This document shows, in pieces, positions 1 through 10,470 of a DNA stretch of 64,000 bases (positions are counted from its first letter, which is position 1; each line of letters starts with the position of its first letter). A program made the translations under genes and the position numbers. The notes below the pieces were generated by a model. It saw nothing but the letters and a program-made list of their open reading frames with translations. It made no database searches and was not told the origin of the DNA. Source of the stretch: Gerris lacustris (Eukaryota > Arthropoda > Insecta > Hemiptera > Gerridae); NCBI GenBank assembly GCA_951217055.1, contig OX578279.1:31708173-31772172 (forward strand), given 5' to 3'.

Positions 1-2978
1 GTGTGTTTTTATATCTATCCGCTATGACTATCAAATAATTTACACTCGCCTACCCCCTGCCCTCTAAATCTTAAATGTCACATGATCTTCACAGAAGCCC
101 AATACAAACTTAATTAGTATTTAGCATTGTGTCGCTGTGCCCGTTGGCTTGTTTTGCAGTTTTATTGCTAGTCAATATTTCAAGCTGGGGTTCGAGCTCC
201 TTAGCAGTATGATGCGGGCGTCATGTGAGAGATGTTGAAGAAGGGATGCTCCCCATGATGTTATGAATTGTACTTATTGATTCTTACCCACAACTCTTCA
301 ACTTTAATCTATATTTTACAAGAATAACTCATATTCGAAACAGGCATAACATTTTTTTTTATATCAATCCTATTTTACCTCTACATTATATTTATATATT
401 ATTAATTTCGTATATAATCTCATTATTATGTTACTCGTTTTCAAATAACAAAATTTGTCTCATCTTAGCTTGATGATCTATTCAGATTTTGATACTTATA
501 CATACATGTTTAAACTGTACATTTGTAAATATCAGTCAAAATCAACTCTTTATAGATAAAACACACTGTTACAATATTTAGATCACATTACAGTTACTTA
601 TGATTAAATTTCAACTTCGTTAATTTATTATTAATCCACTGGAATATTTCTTAATTTTTTTAAATGTTTATGTTCGTTAAATAAGCCGTGTTTGTTAACT
701 TATAGAGTTAACTAAACATTTCATTGCGGTGTTAATGTTTAATTTATCCAAACGGATACGTACGCACCCAATTTCTGTACTAAACAGATGCTCTTGTTTA
801 AAATAGAAAAAAGACAAGAACCAAAAAAATCCTTGAGAATCATTACCCCCTCTTTTTTGTGTAGTAATTTAAATGGGCTGATTCCGTGCAGCTCCTCACA
901 CCCCCTCCCCTTCCCTATTTATTGCTTCTCTTACAGTTTGTTTCTCATTCTCTAAATTTAGTTCACTATGGATTTAAATATATAAACAAACCTGGCTTTG
1001 AACTGGTTCTAAACACACCCTCGTTTTGATTCTAATTTTACCTGAATGTCATCATCGTTTTCTACTCTTAATGACCCATCCTTAACATAAGATTTCTTAA
1101 CTTTATTATTGTCTAGGCGCATTTTGTAGCTCTAGCGTGAAGTGAAATTATTCTCCTCTACATCCTTACTATAATTCAATAAATAAAAATTATAATTGAA
1201 GCGAGCTTCCTTCATTCAACGAAATATGCTCCGTGTCTGTGTCTGAAACGAACGACGATAAATTGAGTAAAAGTTGACCGATTTTGATGAAATTTGGTAC
1301 ACATGTTAATTTTACCAATGCTCAGGACGAGTTCGTTGGACAACGTTGTCTGCCCAAGCAACGCTCGCGTAAACGGGCGCTTCAAAATTAAAATTGGAAT
1401 TTTAGGACGTGAAAAAATTCTCTTTATCTATTCGATGAGACGAACATTTTTTTTCAAATTACATTTTGTAGTACAACCAACAGCGACACCGCTGTGAATT
1501 AATAAAAATCGTTAAAACTATTAAAGCGGATCTAAAGGGCTAAAGTAGAGAAAACATAGTTTTTACCGATATCTTACGTTCTAACGCAACGATTTTAATA
1601 AAACTTCATATACATCGTCTAAACTACAATGAAACGTCTAAAAATAATGAAACAGGCATGTAAAATTTCAACTTTATACACGCAGACGTTTTTGCGTAGT
1701 GAAGTCATACATTTTATAATAATTGAAAAGGAGGTGTGCGGTTAGTAGAATGGTAAGAATGCAGGGTGGTTCCCTTACCCGCTGTACAACTATCAATATT
1801 TTATTTATCAATATTTTATTTTTTTGATTCATTATATATTTTTTCAATAATCAATACATACCTATTTGTTACGATACGCTTGCTTCAATGATAAAGCCAC
1901 GCGATGTCTAGTTTTAAAATTTATGTTTAAATGTTTCTTATACCCTTTCTAATCGATTATTGAATGTTTTATTTCTGCTATTTTCATTTTTAATTATTAA
2001 TGATGTTGTTCAGCTTCCCTGACCAACCTATTAGCTGTCAGATTATTGTTCTTTGTAAAAGGGGTGTTAGTACTAAGTTTAGACTACCGAAGTTCGAACC
2101 TAGTCACAGTGAATAAAAAATTTCGGTTAATTGACTATTACCATAATACCGGATATTTTAATTCATACCTGGCTCGAGTTACTTGGTTAACATCAGAAAA
2201 TAATTTTAGCACCAAATTTTAGCCAACTGAAGTTATTTTAGCTTTAGTTATCGCCATTCTCGTGGAACCCTATTGTAACACAGGAAGATTCGACTTTTAT
2301 CAAAGCTATTTTACTTGCCTCGTCAAGTAATACTGGTCCAGTTAAATTATTATTTTTTTTTTTGTTTTTTGTAACCATTTAAGTTAAATATGTATTTATA
2401 TTATCTTTGATTTATAAATAGTAGAGCTCTTAAACTAAGTGTTTAGTAAGATACCACAATATTTAATTATCGTAACACAATGATTTTACTTAGTATTTGT
2501 GCATTACCTGTACGTGTGACATAAGGATAATGCAATATGTTATTACCCAATTCAAAACGTGTAGTTTTTTTTGCACTGCATGTCGCTTTAAAAATAATCA
2601 GGTATTAACTTAGGACGCACACATACATATATATATATATATATATACTTTTTATATGGACTTACCTAATTATGATATAACTAGGCCTCGTGTGGCTCTA
2701 TCATTGAAGCGAGCGTATAGTAATAAATATGTATTGAATATTGAAAAAATATAGATAATCATGAATCACGATGAGTTAATAGATAAAGGGTATGATAGTA
2801 GTACAGCGGCAAGTAGTAAGGGAACCACCCTGCATTCTTACTATTCCTCTAACCACAGATTTCTTTTTCAATTATTATAAAATGTATTACTTCACTACGC
2901 AAAAACTTTTGCTTGTATCAGGTTGAAATTTTACATGCCTGTTTCAATTGTACTTTAGACTATGTATATGAAGTTTTA

Positions 2979-3418
2979 AATCAAATTATAATTATTATTG
3001 ATTACGGGAAACAGACAGAGAAAAATACACTCCAGCGCCGGGATTTGAACCACGGGCTCTATATAATCGTAAAATATGAATTTTTAATTGATTGTACTAG
3101 GTACAGGTACTAATTGGGTATATACTTTATAATTATAAGCGTTATTTCTCGGTCTAGTTCTATGTCATTAATGTTGACTTCTAAGACTTGTGAAAAATTG
3201 AAAGCTTAAATTCAGGACAAGGTAGAGGTCAGAGAAAATCATTCTACTGCGTAGCTTAGTTGGTAGAGCGCTATACTGGAAATATAGAGGCCCGTGGTTC
3301 AAATCTCGGTGCTGGAGTGTATTTTTCTCTGTCTGTTTCCCGTAGTTAATAATAATTATAATTTAATTTAAATTGAAATTTAATCTTTCCGTAGTATGAA
3401 TACTACCAAAATCGTAAA
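2979..3418. mobile_element. tRNA-derived insertion with a 13-bp target duplication
   Basis: The insertion splits the right arm of the surrounding foldback element. The 13-mer ATATGAAGTTTTA lies directly at both edges (2966-2978 and 3419-3431), and removing one copy plus the insert restores the arm sequence seen on the left. Inside are two inverted tRNA-like parts: a plus copy with A box and B box (3245-3317) and a minus fragment with a B box at 3040-3051. Both run into the same tail (TTTTTCTCTGTCTGTTTCCCG). A variable-length duplication of this size and a tRNA head fit LINE-mobilised SINE insertion (known for the class); the inverted doubling is unusual. Confidence 0.7.
3245..3317 (+). pseudogene. 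tRNA-like SINE head (Ser-GGA-like anticodon loop)
   Basis: The A box TAGCTTAGTTGG (3252-3263) and B box GGTTCAAATCTC (3296-3307) are intact. The anticodon arm CTATA-CTGGAAA-TATAG (3271-3287) would carry GGA. The acceptor ends do not pair properly (5' ACTGCG against 3' GCTGGA) and there is no long serine variable arm, so this is not a working tRNA gene. It continues into a repeat body, as a SINE promoter region does. Confidence 0.65.
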
Positions 3419-3954
3419 ATATGAAGTTTTATTAAAATCGTTGCGTTAGAACGTAAGATATCAGTAAAAACATTGTTTTCTCTACTTTAAACGTTTAGGT
3501 CCGCTTTAATAGTTTTAACGATCTTTATTAATTCATAGCGGTGTCGCTGTTGGTTTTACTACAAAATGTTATTTTAAAAAAATGTTTGTCATATAGAATA
3601 GATAAAGTTAAAAAAATTTCCCGTCCTAAAATTCCAATTTTAATTTTGAAGTTCACGTTTACGCCAGCGTTGCGCGCGAACGCTTGGGCAGACAACGTTG
3701 TTTAACACAATTGTCCTGAGCATTGGTAAAATGAACATGTGTACTAAATTTAATCAAATCGGTCAACTTTTATTTAAGTTATCGTCGTACGTTTCAGACA
3801 CACAGACTCGACTCGGAGCACATTTCGTTGAATGTAGGGTGTATCAACTGTCTTGGTCATTTGTTGATACCACCCTACGCTTTTATCTTAAGGGAAGTAC
3901 CGCATGTACTGTGATCGTTCGTGGCATGTTTTATAAAAAAACGAGTTTTTATTT

Positions 3955-4440
3955 TTGCTTCCGAGCTTACCCGAAGGTAAGTCAAGCTATGTGATCGTTT
4001 TGAAGAGCGAAATATTTTTAGGTCTCCGATTTCAAAAATTCAAAGACAAAAATCCGTTTCAGACATCAGGGAACATTTATGGCCTATCTGTCGATCTGAC
4101 TATCGATCTGTCGCTCAATTTTTAAATAATTAGTCCACTGTTGGTCCCATAAAGGTTTCAACCTTCTGCGCTCATTTGTTTCACTTATACATGCGCACAA
4201 ACATACATTTATTTACACCCATATTTTCAAAAGTACTAATCTGAATTTTATGAAATTTTGATGGTTCGTCTGAAGTAGCCGGCAGATAGACCTAGATTAA
4301 TTTCAACCGTCTGCGCTCTTTAAATTTTGCTAAATTGAGACTTTAATACAGGTAAAAAATCAAAACAATTTTGACAGATTTAAAACGGTGAAGGAATGTG
4401 GAAGGAAGCTATGTGTCACACTAATTGGCAGAGTATTTTT
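3955..4440 (-). mobile_element. Stem-loop-family repeat, copy 1
   Basis: One of several copies of a ~570-bp repeat. On the plus strand it starts TTTTTGCTTCCGAGCTTACC, whose bases (CTTCCG...TTACC...GGTAA...CGGAAG in better copies) form a nested hairpin, and ends near GGAAGCTATGTGTCACAC then CTAATTGGCAG. Read on the minus strand it ends in the hairpin plus an A-run, so I infer minus-strand transcription. No coding capacity is seen. This copy has a damaged hairpin. Confidence 0.6.
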
Positions 4441-4892
4441 TAAATATAATTATGAGGTGTTATTCTGCATTTCAATTACAACATATTTTTTTGTTTATTT
4501 TATTATAATAGTATTATAATTTAAGGATTGTTAATCTCAGTACTCCTAAATACCTTGATTTATTTGATATTTTTTTAAATAATTACATTAAGCTTAAGTA
4601 TCCTCTTTTTATCATTTTTTTATGTATATGTATAGTGCAACAGTTGTATTTATATTTAAATACATTCAACAATATATTAATACCATTTGTCACTTACCAG
4701 AGTTCAGAATATTCGTACAAATAAATTTTCTCGGCTAACGAAGTCCAAAAATAAGCTAGGAGTTGACTCAAGTAAGAGTTGTCTACTGCGTCACTCGTCA
4801 GTGGATTTATTGTTTATGTAAATTAAATGGACATACGTTTCTATGGCAATTAAAATAGTCTGCCAATTAGTGGGGCACATAGCTCCCTCGCT
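4441..4892. repeat. AT-rich spacer and inverted tail of the stem-loop family
   Basis: At 4853-4892 the element tail (TGCCAATTAGTGGGGCACAT) appears in the opposite direction to the tail ending at 4440. The ~410 bp between are AT-rich and contain no gene. Confidence 0.5.
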
Positions 4893-4981
4893 TATGATTT
4901 AATAATGTTTCGCTTTTACAACTCACTTCATTTTCTCCCGCTTTTTTTGTTTGTAAAACTTGTTTTGATTTTTATATAAGA

Positions 4982-5013
4982 ACTAGCTGGGTACCCGTGC
5001 TTCGCTACGGAGT
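4982..5013 (+). repeat. Retroelement-like motif ACCCGTGCTTCGCTACGG
   Basis: The phrase CTAGCTGGGTACCCGTGC followed by TTCGCTACGG is of a type that recurs in arthropod dispersed repeats. It sits immediately before the tandem array at 5041 and probably marks the edge of the same element. The class cannot be assigned from this fragment. Confidence 0.35.
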
Positions 5014-5040
5014 GTTATTATAATTTGATAAGATTATAAG

Positions 5041-6365
5041 CTATTCATTAACTATCCAGTACTTGTACCATACCCCTGTGTACCAAATTTAAATTTCGAA
5101 AAATCATGTGAGCTGTGATTTTCCCCTTGCTTTGAAGGTCAAGTGGGCAAATTTTTATCGACATCGAAATAAAACTGTAGATTTGTATAAAGAACATACA
5201 CACACATACGTTGATTTTTATATATATTGCTATAAATTTCATTTTACCCCCTCCTAAATAAAATTGTACATAACAACAATTACTTTTCTCTTTTCAACGA
5301 TTATACATCATATGTAGGGAATTCATAACTTTGACATTTTTACACCGTACCCCTTTAATTTAAATTACCCCGTAATTTAAATTTAAATTACGAAAATTCA
5401 TGTAGACAGTGACCTCCCCCTTGCTTTGAAGTAAAAGTGAGTAAATATTCATCAAATTGGGATAAAACTGTAGATTTGAATAAAAGACATACCCTCATAC
5501 AGACAATCTTCTTTATATAAAAGATATAGCTATATTTTTCCATTTTACCCCCTCCTAAAAAAAAATACATATGACAAAACTGTACATAACAACAATTAAT
5601 GTAATCTTAAAGAGCTTTTCAACGATATGCATCGTAAAGGGTATTCCCTCCTTTGACCCCGTATTCATTACTTGTACCCTTTTCCCTGTGTTCCAAAATT
5701 TAAATTTCGGAAATTCATGTAGACAGTGATTTCCCCTTCATTTGAAGGTCAAGTGTGCATTTTTTGATCGAGATCGGACTAAAACTGTAGATTTGTATAA
5801 AGAACACACACATACGTTGACTTTTAGATATATTTTTCCATTAACCCCCCTAAATGCATGTAAAAACCATTACTGTACTCTGAAAGAGCTTTTCAACAGT
5901 ATGCATAAAGTGCATAAATTTCGAAAATTCATGTAGACAGAATCTTCCCCTTGCTTTGAAGGTCAAGTGTGCAAAGTTTCATCGAGATCGAATTAAAACT
6001 GTTGATTTGAAAAAAGAACATAAACACACACAAACATACGTTGACTTTTATAGATATAGATCTAAATTTCCATTTTACCCCCCTCCTAAATGAAAATATG
6101 ACAAAAACGTACTTAACAACAATTACTGTACTCTTAAAGAGCTATTCAACGATTTGCATCACGAAGGGTATTCATTACTTTGACCCCGTACCCCTGTGTT
6201 CCAAAATTTAAATTTCGAAAATTCATGTAGACCTTGATTTTTTCCTTGGTTTAAAGGTCAAGTTTGCAAATTTTCATCGAGATCGGACTAAAACTTTAGA
6301 TTTGTATAAAGAACAAACATACACACACACACACATACGTTGACTTTTATATATATAGATCGATT
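5041..6365. repeat. Five-unit ~300-bp tandem array
   Basis: A unit containing GAAAATTCATGTAGACAGTG, TTGAAGGTCAAGTGTGCAAA, GAGATCGGACTAAAACTGTA, ACATACGTTGACTTTTATA and TTTTACCCCCTCCTAAA recurs five times. The ATTCATGTAGAC landmark falls at about 5100, 5396, 5714, 5928 and 6220, giving spacings of ~295, 318, 214 and 292 bp. One unit is shortened and the last is truncated. Units differ by scattered substitutions and by the length of a (CA)n tract. ORFs here are frame accidents. Confidence 0.75.
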
Positions 6366-6394
6366 AAATTGATTAAAATTTATGAATTAAAAAT

Positions 6395-6545
6395 AAAAGA
6401 ATCGGGACTTTTGTACCTCGGAACTTTTCCTCACTTCAGGGGCCACTAAAGTGGCCTCTCCTGCTGCGATGCAGCAGGAGGAAGCAGCATTGAACGTGGT
6501 CAGTACTTGGATGGTGTCCGTTCTGAACAAACTGATTTATTATCA
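6395..6545 (+). pseudogene. 5S rRNA-derived block with two hairpins
   Basis: Bases ~6482-6530 (GAAGCAGCATTGAACGTGG then TCAGTACTTGGATGG) follow the 3' half of animal 5S rRNA, including the conserved AGUACUUGGAUGGG region. Upstream are two short hairpins, GGGGCCACT/AGTGGCCTC (about 6439-6458) and CCTGCTGC/GCAGCAGG (about 6460-6479). The 5' half of 5S is absent, so this is not a functional gene. It may be part of a 5S-derived SINE or a recombined repeat. Confidence 0.5.
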
Positions 6546-6562
6546 TTCTTCAAAAAAACCTT

Positions 6563-6697
6563 ATTTTACTTCCGAGCTTACCGAAGGTAACGGAAGTATT
6601 GTGTTCACTTTTGAGAACAAAAAAGTTTTATGCCTCCGATTTTAAAAATTCCAAGACAGAAATCCGTTTCAGACATCAGGGAACATTTTTGGTTCCG

Positions 6698-6745
<48 letters not shown>

Positions 6746-7168
6746 GGTCTGTGTGTCCGCGAATCCTGAAACGTGCGACGATAACTTGAGTAATTGTCGT
6801 CCGATTTTGATGAAATTTGGTATACATGTTCATTTTACCAATGCCCAGGACGAGTTCGTTGGACAACGTTATCCGTTCAAGTGTTCACGCGCAACGCTCG
6901 CGTAAACGTGAGCTTCAAATTTAAAATTGGAATTTTAGGTCGGGGAAGAAACCAAACTTCATCTATTCAATGAGATAAACATTTTTTTCAAGTACAATTT
7001 TTTAGAAAAAACCAACAGCGACACAGCTATGAAGTGTTAAAGATCACAAAAAACTATTAATAATAAACAATATAACAATAAATTAATATAACGATAATGT
7101 TAATATAACAATAAAGTACATGATAGGATGCGAGGAAGTTATGTGCCACACCAATTGGCAGTCTATTT
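6563..7168 (-). mobile_element. Stem-loop-family repeat, copy 2, chimeric with foldback arm
   Basis: It begins ACTTCCGAGCTTACCGAAGG, keeps the CAGACATCAGGGAACATTTT body, and ends AGTTATGTGCCACACCAATT. Its middle (about 6770-6935) instead matches the arms of the foldback element at 1198-3840 (GTGCGACGATAACTTGAGTA; GGACGAGTTCGTTGGACAAC). A (CTGT)n microsatellite lies at about 6702-6745 and creates spurious ORFs on both strands. Confidence 0.6.
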
Positions 7169-7194
7169 AATACCTATATTTTATTTTATTATTT

Positions 7195-7815
7195 AAAGTT
7201 TGGCGGTATTTTGACAGATGTAAACAAACTTTGACGTCATCAAAATTATTGCACTAATAAATAATTATATTCGCTTATAACTTTTAAACTAATTAATGGA
7301 ATTTCATGGGGGTTTTTTATATTTGTTCCTTAATTTTTTTCGGTTCCAACGATATGCTATACGTCAAAAACCTATTTATACTTTCGATATTATTAACCGC
7401 CAAAGTTTAAAAAATCAAAAATTGATAACTTCAAAATGGCGGCCAATATCAAAATGAAATTTGGTGGGCTTGTTGTCATACAGAGAGGTATGTTCGTGCC
7501 AAATTTCAACTCGATCAGGACCATTGTCGATTTATTACGATTTTTTAAAATTTTTGCTGACTCAACAAACTGGATTCAAGATGGTGGAAAAATGTGATTT
7601 TCCGGGCGGCACCACTACAGGTAAGGACTGATTTTTCTGCCAACCTTGGGCGCTACGTTGATAACACACACACTTACATACATACATACATACAGACGTC
7701 ATGCTGAAAACTTCTCAGGAGGACTTAAAAACACCCAAAACGGATAATTCCGTTGAAATCTCTAAAATCTCGTGAAACAGTACTTTTCCTACTATAGGTA
7801 GTGAGGAAAAGTGAA
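7195..7815. repeat. Dispersed repeat of unknown class
   Basis: The block contains GTTTGGCGGTATTTTGACAG, ATGGCGGCCAATATCAAAAT, a (CATA)n run at about 7673-7692, and ends TAGTGAGGAAAAGTG. The style resembles non-coding tails of arthropod transposons. I find no coding sequence, no clear terminal repeats, and no second full copy in this window. Confidence 0.4.
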
Positions 7816-7849
7816 AATAAAAATTAATGTGGGACCATCCTTATGTTAC

Positions 7850-8095
7850 ATTTGACAAATCATCCAAATATCTTTAACATCGGATATGTACTTTTTAAGA
7901 TATAGGTGTTAATAAATAAAAACTTTTGCGCATGTAGAAGAGAAACAAATGAGCACAGAAGGTTGAAACTTATATGGCACCAACAATAAGCTAATTATGA
8001 CTCACATAAAACAAAAAATATTCCCTGATGTCTGAAACAGATTTCTGTCTTTGAACTTTTGAATTCAGAGACAATAAATGTTCGCTCTTCAAAAC
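7850..8095 (+). mobile_element. Stem-loop-family repeat, partial copy 3 (reverse of copies 1 and 2)
   Basis: The reverse complement of the family body is seen: AGAAACAAATGAGCACAGAA, then TTCCCTGATGTCTGAAACAG and ATTTCTGTCTTTGAACTTTT. Both ends, including the terminal hairpin, are missing. Confidence 0.55.
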
Positions 8096-8159
8096 TATCA
8101 CAAATATTATTTTTATATATTATTTTTATATAAAATCTATATTATTTATTTGATAATTC

Positions 8160-8523
8160 GCAAACTAAAAGGCTCTAGCGAGAGACCAAGAAAGAAAGAA
8201 ACCTAAAAATCCGGTTGGCGAGAAGCCCCCATCAACCGGATCACGGTATTGTGCGACAATGGGCGTTGTGTGAATATGACAGGAGAGTAAAGTCTTTGTT
8301 TGTGCCAGTCTGATTGTGTCAACGAGAGATATTCTCTACACTCGGCCATTCCTCAACGTTTATTAACGCGACAATTTTATTAGTTCAACTGGACTGGGCA
8401 GTAACTGTTCCATAATCTGTTGAGGGCAACTGTCCCCGACTATTGAGTTGTCTCATCAACTGGCATCGTGTAACGGAGCACGCCAGACATGACAGCCTGT
8501 ATGTTTTGACTGGCCAGCTTCAG
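8160..8523 (+). promoter_or_regulatory. Compositionally distinct block, possible untranslated leader exon
   Basis: About 360 bp stand out from the AT-rich surroundings. They contain a perfect 9-bp stem, ATCCGGTTG at 8209-8217 paired with 8233-8241. The block ends CTTCAG|GTTTGT at 8523, a possible donor 461 bp before microexon 1. Only very short ATG frames are present (for example one at 8487 that stops after six codons), which would fit a leader with upstream ORFs. I see no convincing TATA or initiator. A repeat fragment is the main alternative. Confidence 0.25.
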
Positions 8524-8677
8524 GTTTGTATTGGTGCGTGTGTTCACAAGTCACTTCGATCGAATAAGAAGTCATGTTAGAGAAAACGCACCTACAAATT
8601 GAGAAATTATCGCGCTCGTTTCAAAAAGCCATTCTAAATTTTATTTACAGAACATTTAATTTCTACAAAAGTGTTTC

Positions 8678-8891
8678 GGTACTCTTATAGAAAAGGGCCC
8701 CCCTTTTTGTTTTTTATACAGAAGAGTTTATATCCCTTAGTCTAACTACCTATTAAGACAAAGGGATATTCAGTCCAATATGCTTTGGGACAAAGGAATA
8801 TCACAATTTTGCATAAAAAAAGTGTGTATTCGTTTGTCAGAAGGTATATTAGATTAAAAAAAAGTGGGGGGCCCTTTTCTATAAAAGTGCC
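8678..8891. mobile_element. 214-bp MITE with 8-bp target duplication
   Basis: The terminal inverted repeats are about 26 bp, beginning GGTACTCTTATAGAAAAGGG on the left and GGCACTTTTATAGAAAAGGG on the complemented right, each followed by a C-run. AGTGTTTC flanks both sides directly (8670-8677 and 8892-8899). Eight-bp duplications are made by hAT, P and Merlin transposases among others, so the superfamily is open. The interior is non-coding. It lies 93 bp upstream of microexon 1. Confidence 0.75.
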
Positions 8892-8984
8892 AGTGTTTCG
8901 TCATTTATCAGGTTATTTTAGTTTTAAGCAATGAAATTAATTATTTGGTATTAGCTTTTTTAACAAATTATTTTATTTTTACAG

Positions 8985-9014
8985 GTACGTACCCCGAGAC
9001 TCGACTTTTTAAAG
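8985..9014 (+). CDS. 30-nt microexon 1, encoding TYPETRLFK-G (gene unidentified)
   Basis: The sequence shows a pyrimidine-rich tract ending TTTTTACAG, then 30 nt, then AAAG|GTAAAA, so both splice sites are good. With two bases completing an upstream codon, it reads (x)-T-Y-P-E-T-R-L-F-K and ends with the first base of the next codon. A second exon at 55501-55527 encodes the near-identical MYPEHLFK in the same phase; such a match between two tiny splice-bounded segments 46 kb apart is very unlikely by chance. Length is a multiple of three, so inclusion or skipping keeps frame. The exon opens with GTACGT, which after AG resembles a 5' splice site, suggesting recursive splicing. The upstream exon it joins must end in phase 1; I do not find a coding one in the window, so it probably lies upstream. 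The protein family is not recognised. Confidence 0.7.
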
Positions 9015-10240
9015 GTAAAAATACATTTCCATAACTAAAATGCACCTTTTTTGGGGGTGGCACTGCTTTAATACATCTTAACTTTCACTGCTGCTTTATT
9101 AATGTAATCATCTTTACCTTTTACTCTCTATTTCCAACTTTTGCAACATTCTCTTTACTAATTATTTTCTTTTCCTTCTCTTAAGTTTAATCAGGCACAA
9201 ATATTCAATTCATATGCTTTAAAACTTTACAAATGTTCTCCATACATTTCATATTATGTTGTGTCTGTTATCCGAAACCTCATCCTATATTTTTAGAAGG
9301 AAGTTAAGTAAAAAAATTTAAAGTTGGTATCAGCTTGAGAAAAGTATTCCCAGGTTGGAATTTTATAACGACTTACTCATAATAATTTAAAACCTAGTTT
9401 ATTGGTAGTTTCATTAATTCAAATTATTATAGTTGGATAAAAGACAGGCTATAATAAATTTAAATTTTAGAAACCATGATTGTGATTCTTTTAGAATCTT
9501 TAGTATGATGGGTACTTCCCTTTATCGTACGGACACCAAAAACATTGGACATTTTAGTAATAGAATGTCTCCTTAATTAGAAATTCTTGGTTTTGATGAT
9601 TCATTAGGTACTTAATGTAATTTAAAAAAAATTGCAAATTCTTCCAAACCTCTTATTTGACGTGATAAATGAAATGCAATCGTAAATTATATAACAAAAC
9701 GAACAACCATTTGAGTGTTTTTATCCGCGTGTAAGAGCTAATATTAAATAGGTACAACTATGTAGTTATCTTCGGATAAGTTAAATTAAAGTGATAGCAT
9801 ACAATTTTTTTCGGAGCTTCTTTTTTTCTCTTTGCAAGCAGTATGTTCCAACTAAAGAGTGCTTTGATTTGTTTATAATATTTGCCTTCACAAAATGTAT
9901 ATTGTAGAATTGATTAATATGTACGTAATATTCTACCGTTGAGTATAAGGTATGTACGTATAAAAGTACATTTTTGTTAGGGAGATGAATGTCAATAACG
10001 TTTCTATTTAAGTGGGTAGCCTAATAATATTACATCAGAATACCCTTGATGTATGCTGAATTGATTAAGCTTATAATATATTCGAAGACGCATCGTACAT
10101 ACAAAATTCTTTCGGTTACCTTATAAAAAAGAATAATGAGAATCTTTATTCTTGGGTCAATTTTATTTATATTAATTATTTTATTTAATTTATCGTGAAT
10201 GCAACTGGAATTGTTTTGAAATAATTTATACATGTTATCG
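9015..10240. other. AT-rich intron, no feature seen
   Basis: No gene, conserved motif or strong repeat was recognised in this stretch downstream of microexon 1. Confidence 0.5.
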
Positions 10241-10243
10241 TTA

Positions 10244-10273
10244 GGTACATGGTATTGAAGTATACCATGTACC
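10244..10273. repeat. Perfect 12-bp hairpin
   Basis: GGTACATGGTAT and ATACCATGTACC flank a 6-base loop (TGAAGT). No T-run follows and no role is known. Confidence 0.6.
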
Positions 10274-10375
10274 GTCACGTATTGGAAAAATAAATGATTC
10301 TCGTTCAAGTATCCGATTAAATTATTTTTACAGTAAAAGCTTTGTACAACATTCACACCCAAACGTGTTAATAGG

Positions 10376-10470
10376 CTCAAACCACCACCAACCAAGGTAG
10401 TTTATGGTGGTTTTTGAGGTAGTTCCCTTAAACCACCTCCAACCACTTTGAACCAATGTTAAATAAAATT
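10376..10470. repeat. AAACCACC/GGTGGTTT cluster
   Basis: AAACCACCACCAACC (about 10378), GGTGGTTTTT (about 10407) and AAACCACCTCCAACC (about 10430) form overlapping direct and inverted copies. This is probably the edge of a diverged repeat. The following ~1.8 kb (to 12280) is AT-rich and shows no gene; a short GC-richer patch sits at 10920-11050. Confidence 0.4.

Larger units (their letters stand above)
1198..3840. mobile_element. Foldback element with ~600-bp inverted arms
   Basis: The left arm, about 1198-1800, pairs in reverse complement with the right arm, 2805-2978 plus 3419-3840. Shared landmarks include AACGAACGACGATAAATTG against its complement near 3785, the GGACAACGTTGTCTGCCCAAG stretch against 3685, and the GTGGTTCCCTTAC block at 1767 against 2818. 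The centre (1800-2800) is AT-rich with no coding potential. The right arm is split by a separate insertion (see 2979-3418). The arm sequence recurs at about 6770-6935, so it belongs to a dispersed family. No transposase is visible, so the element is non-autonomous. Confidence 0.75.

Noticed and set aside
3245..3317. Functional tRNA-Ser gene
   Set aside because: The acceptor stem does not pair, the serine variable arm is missing, and it lies inside a SINE insertion.
6630..6905. ORFs across the (CTGT)n tract, on both strands
   Set aside because: They are frame products of a microsatellite inside a repeat copy.
7610..7630. ACTACAG|GTAAGGAC as a recursive splice site
   Set aside because: It lies in a dispersed repeat and lacks a pyrimidine tract.
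10030..10395. 121-codon minus-strand ORF
   Set aside because: Very AT-rich residue mix (Ile, Asn, Lys, Tyr) without domain features; overlaps a hairpin and a repeat edge.
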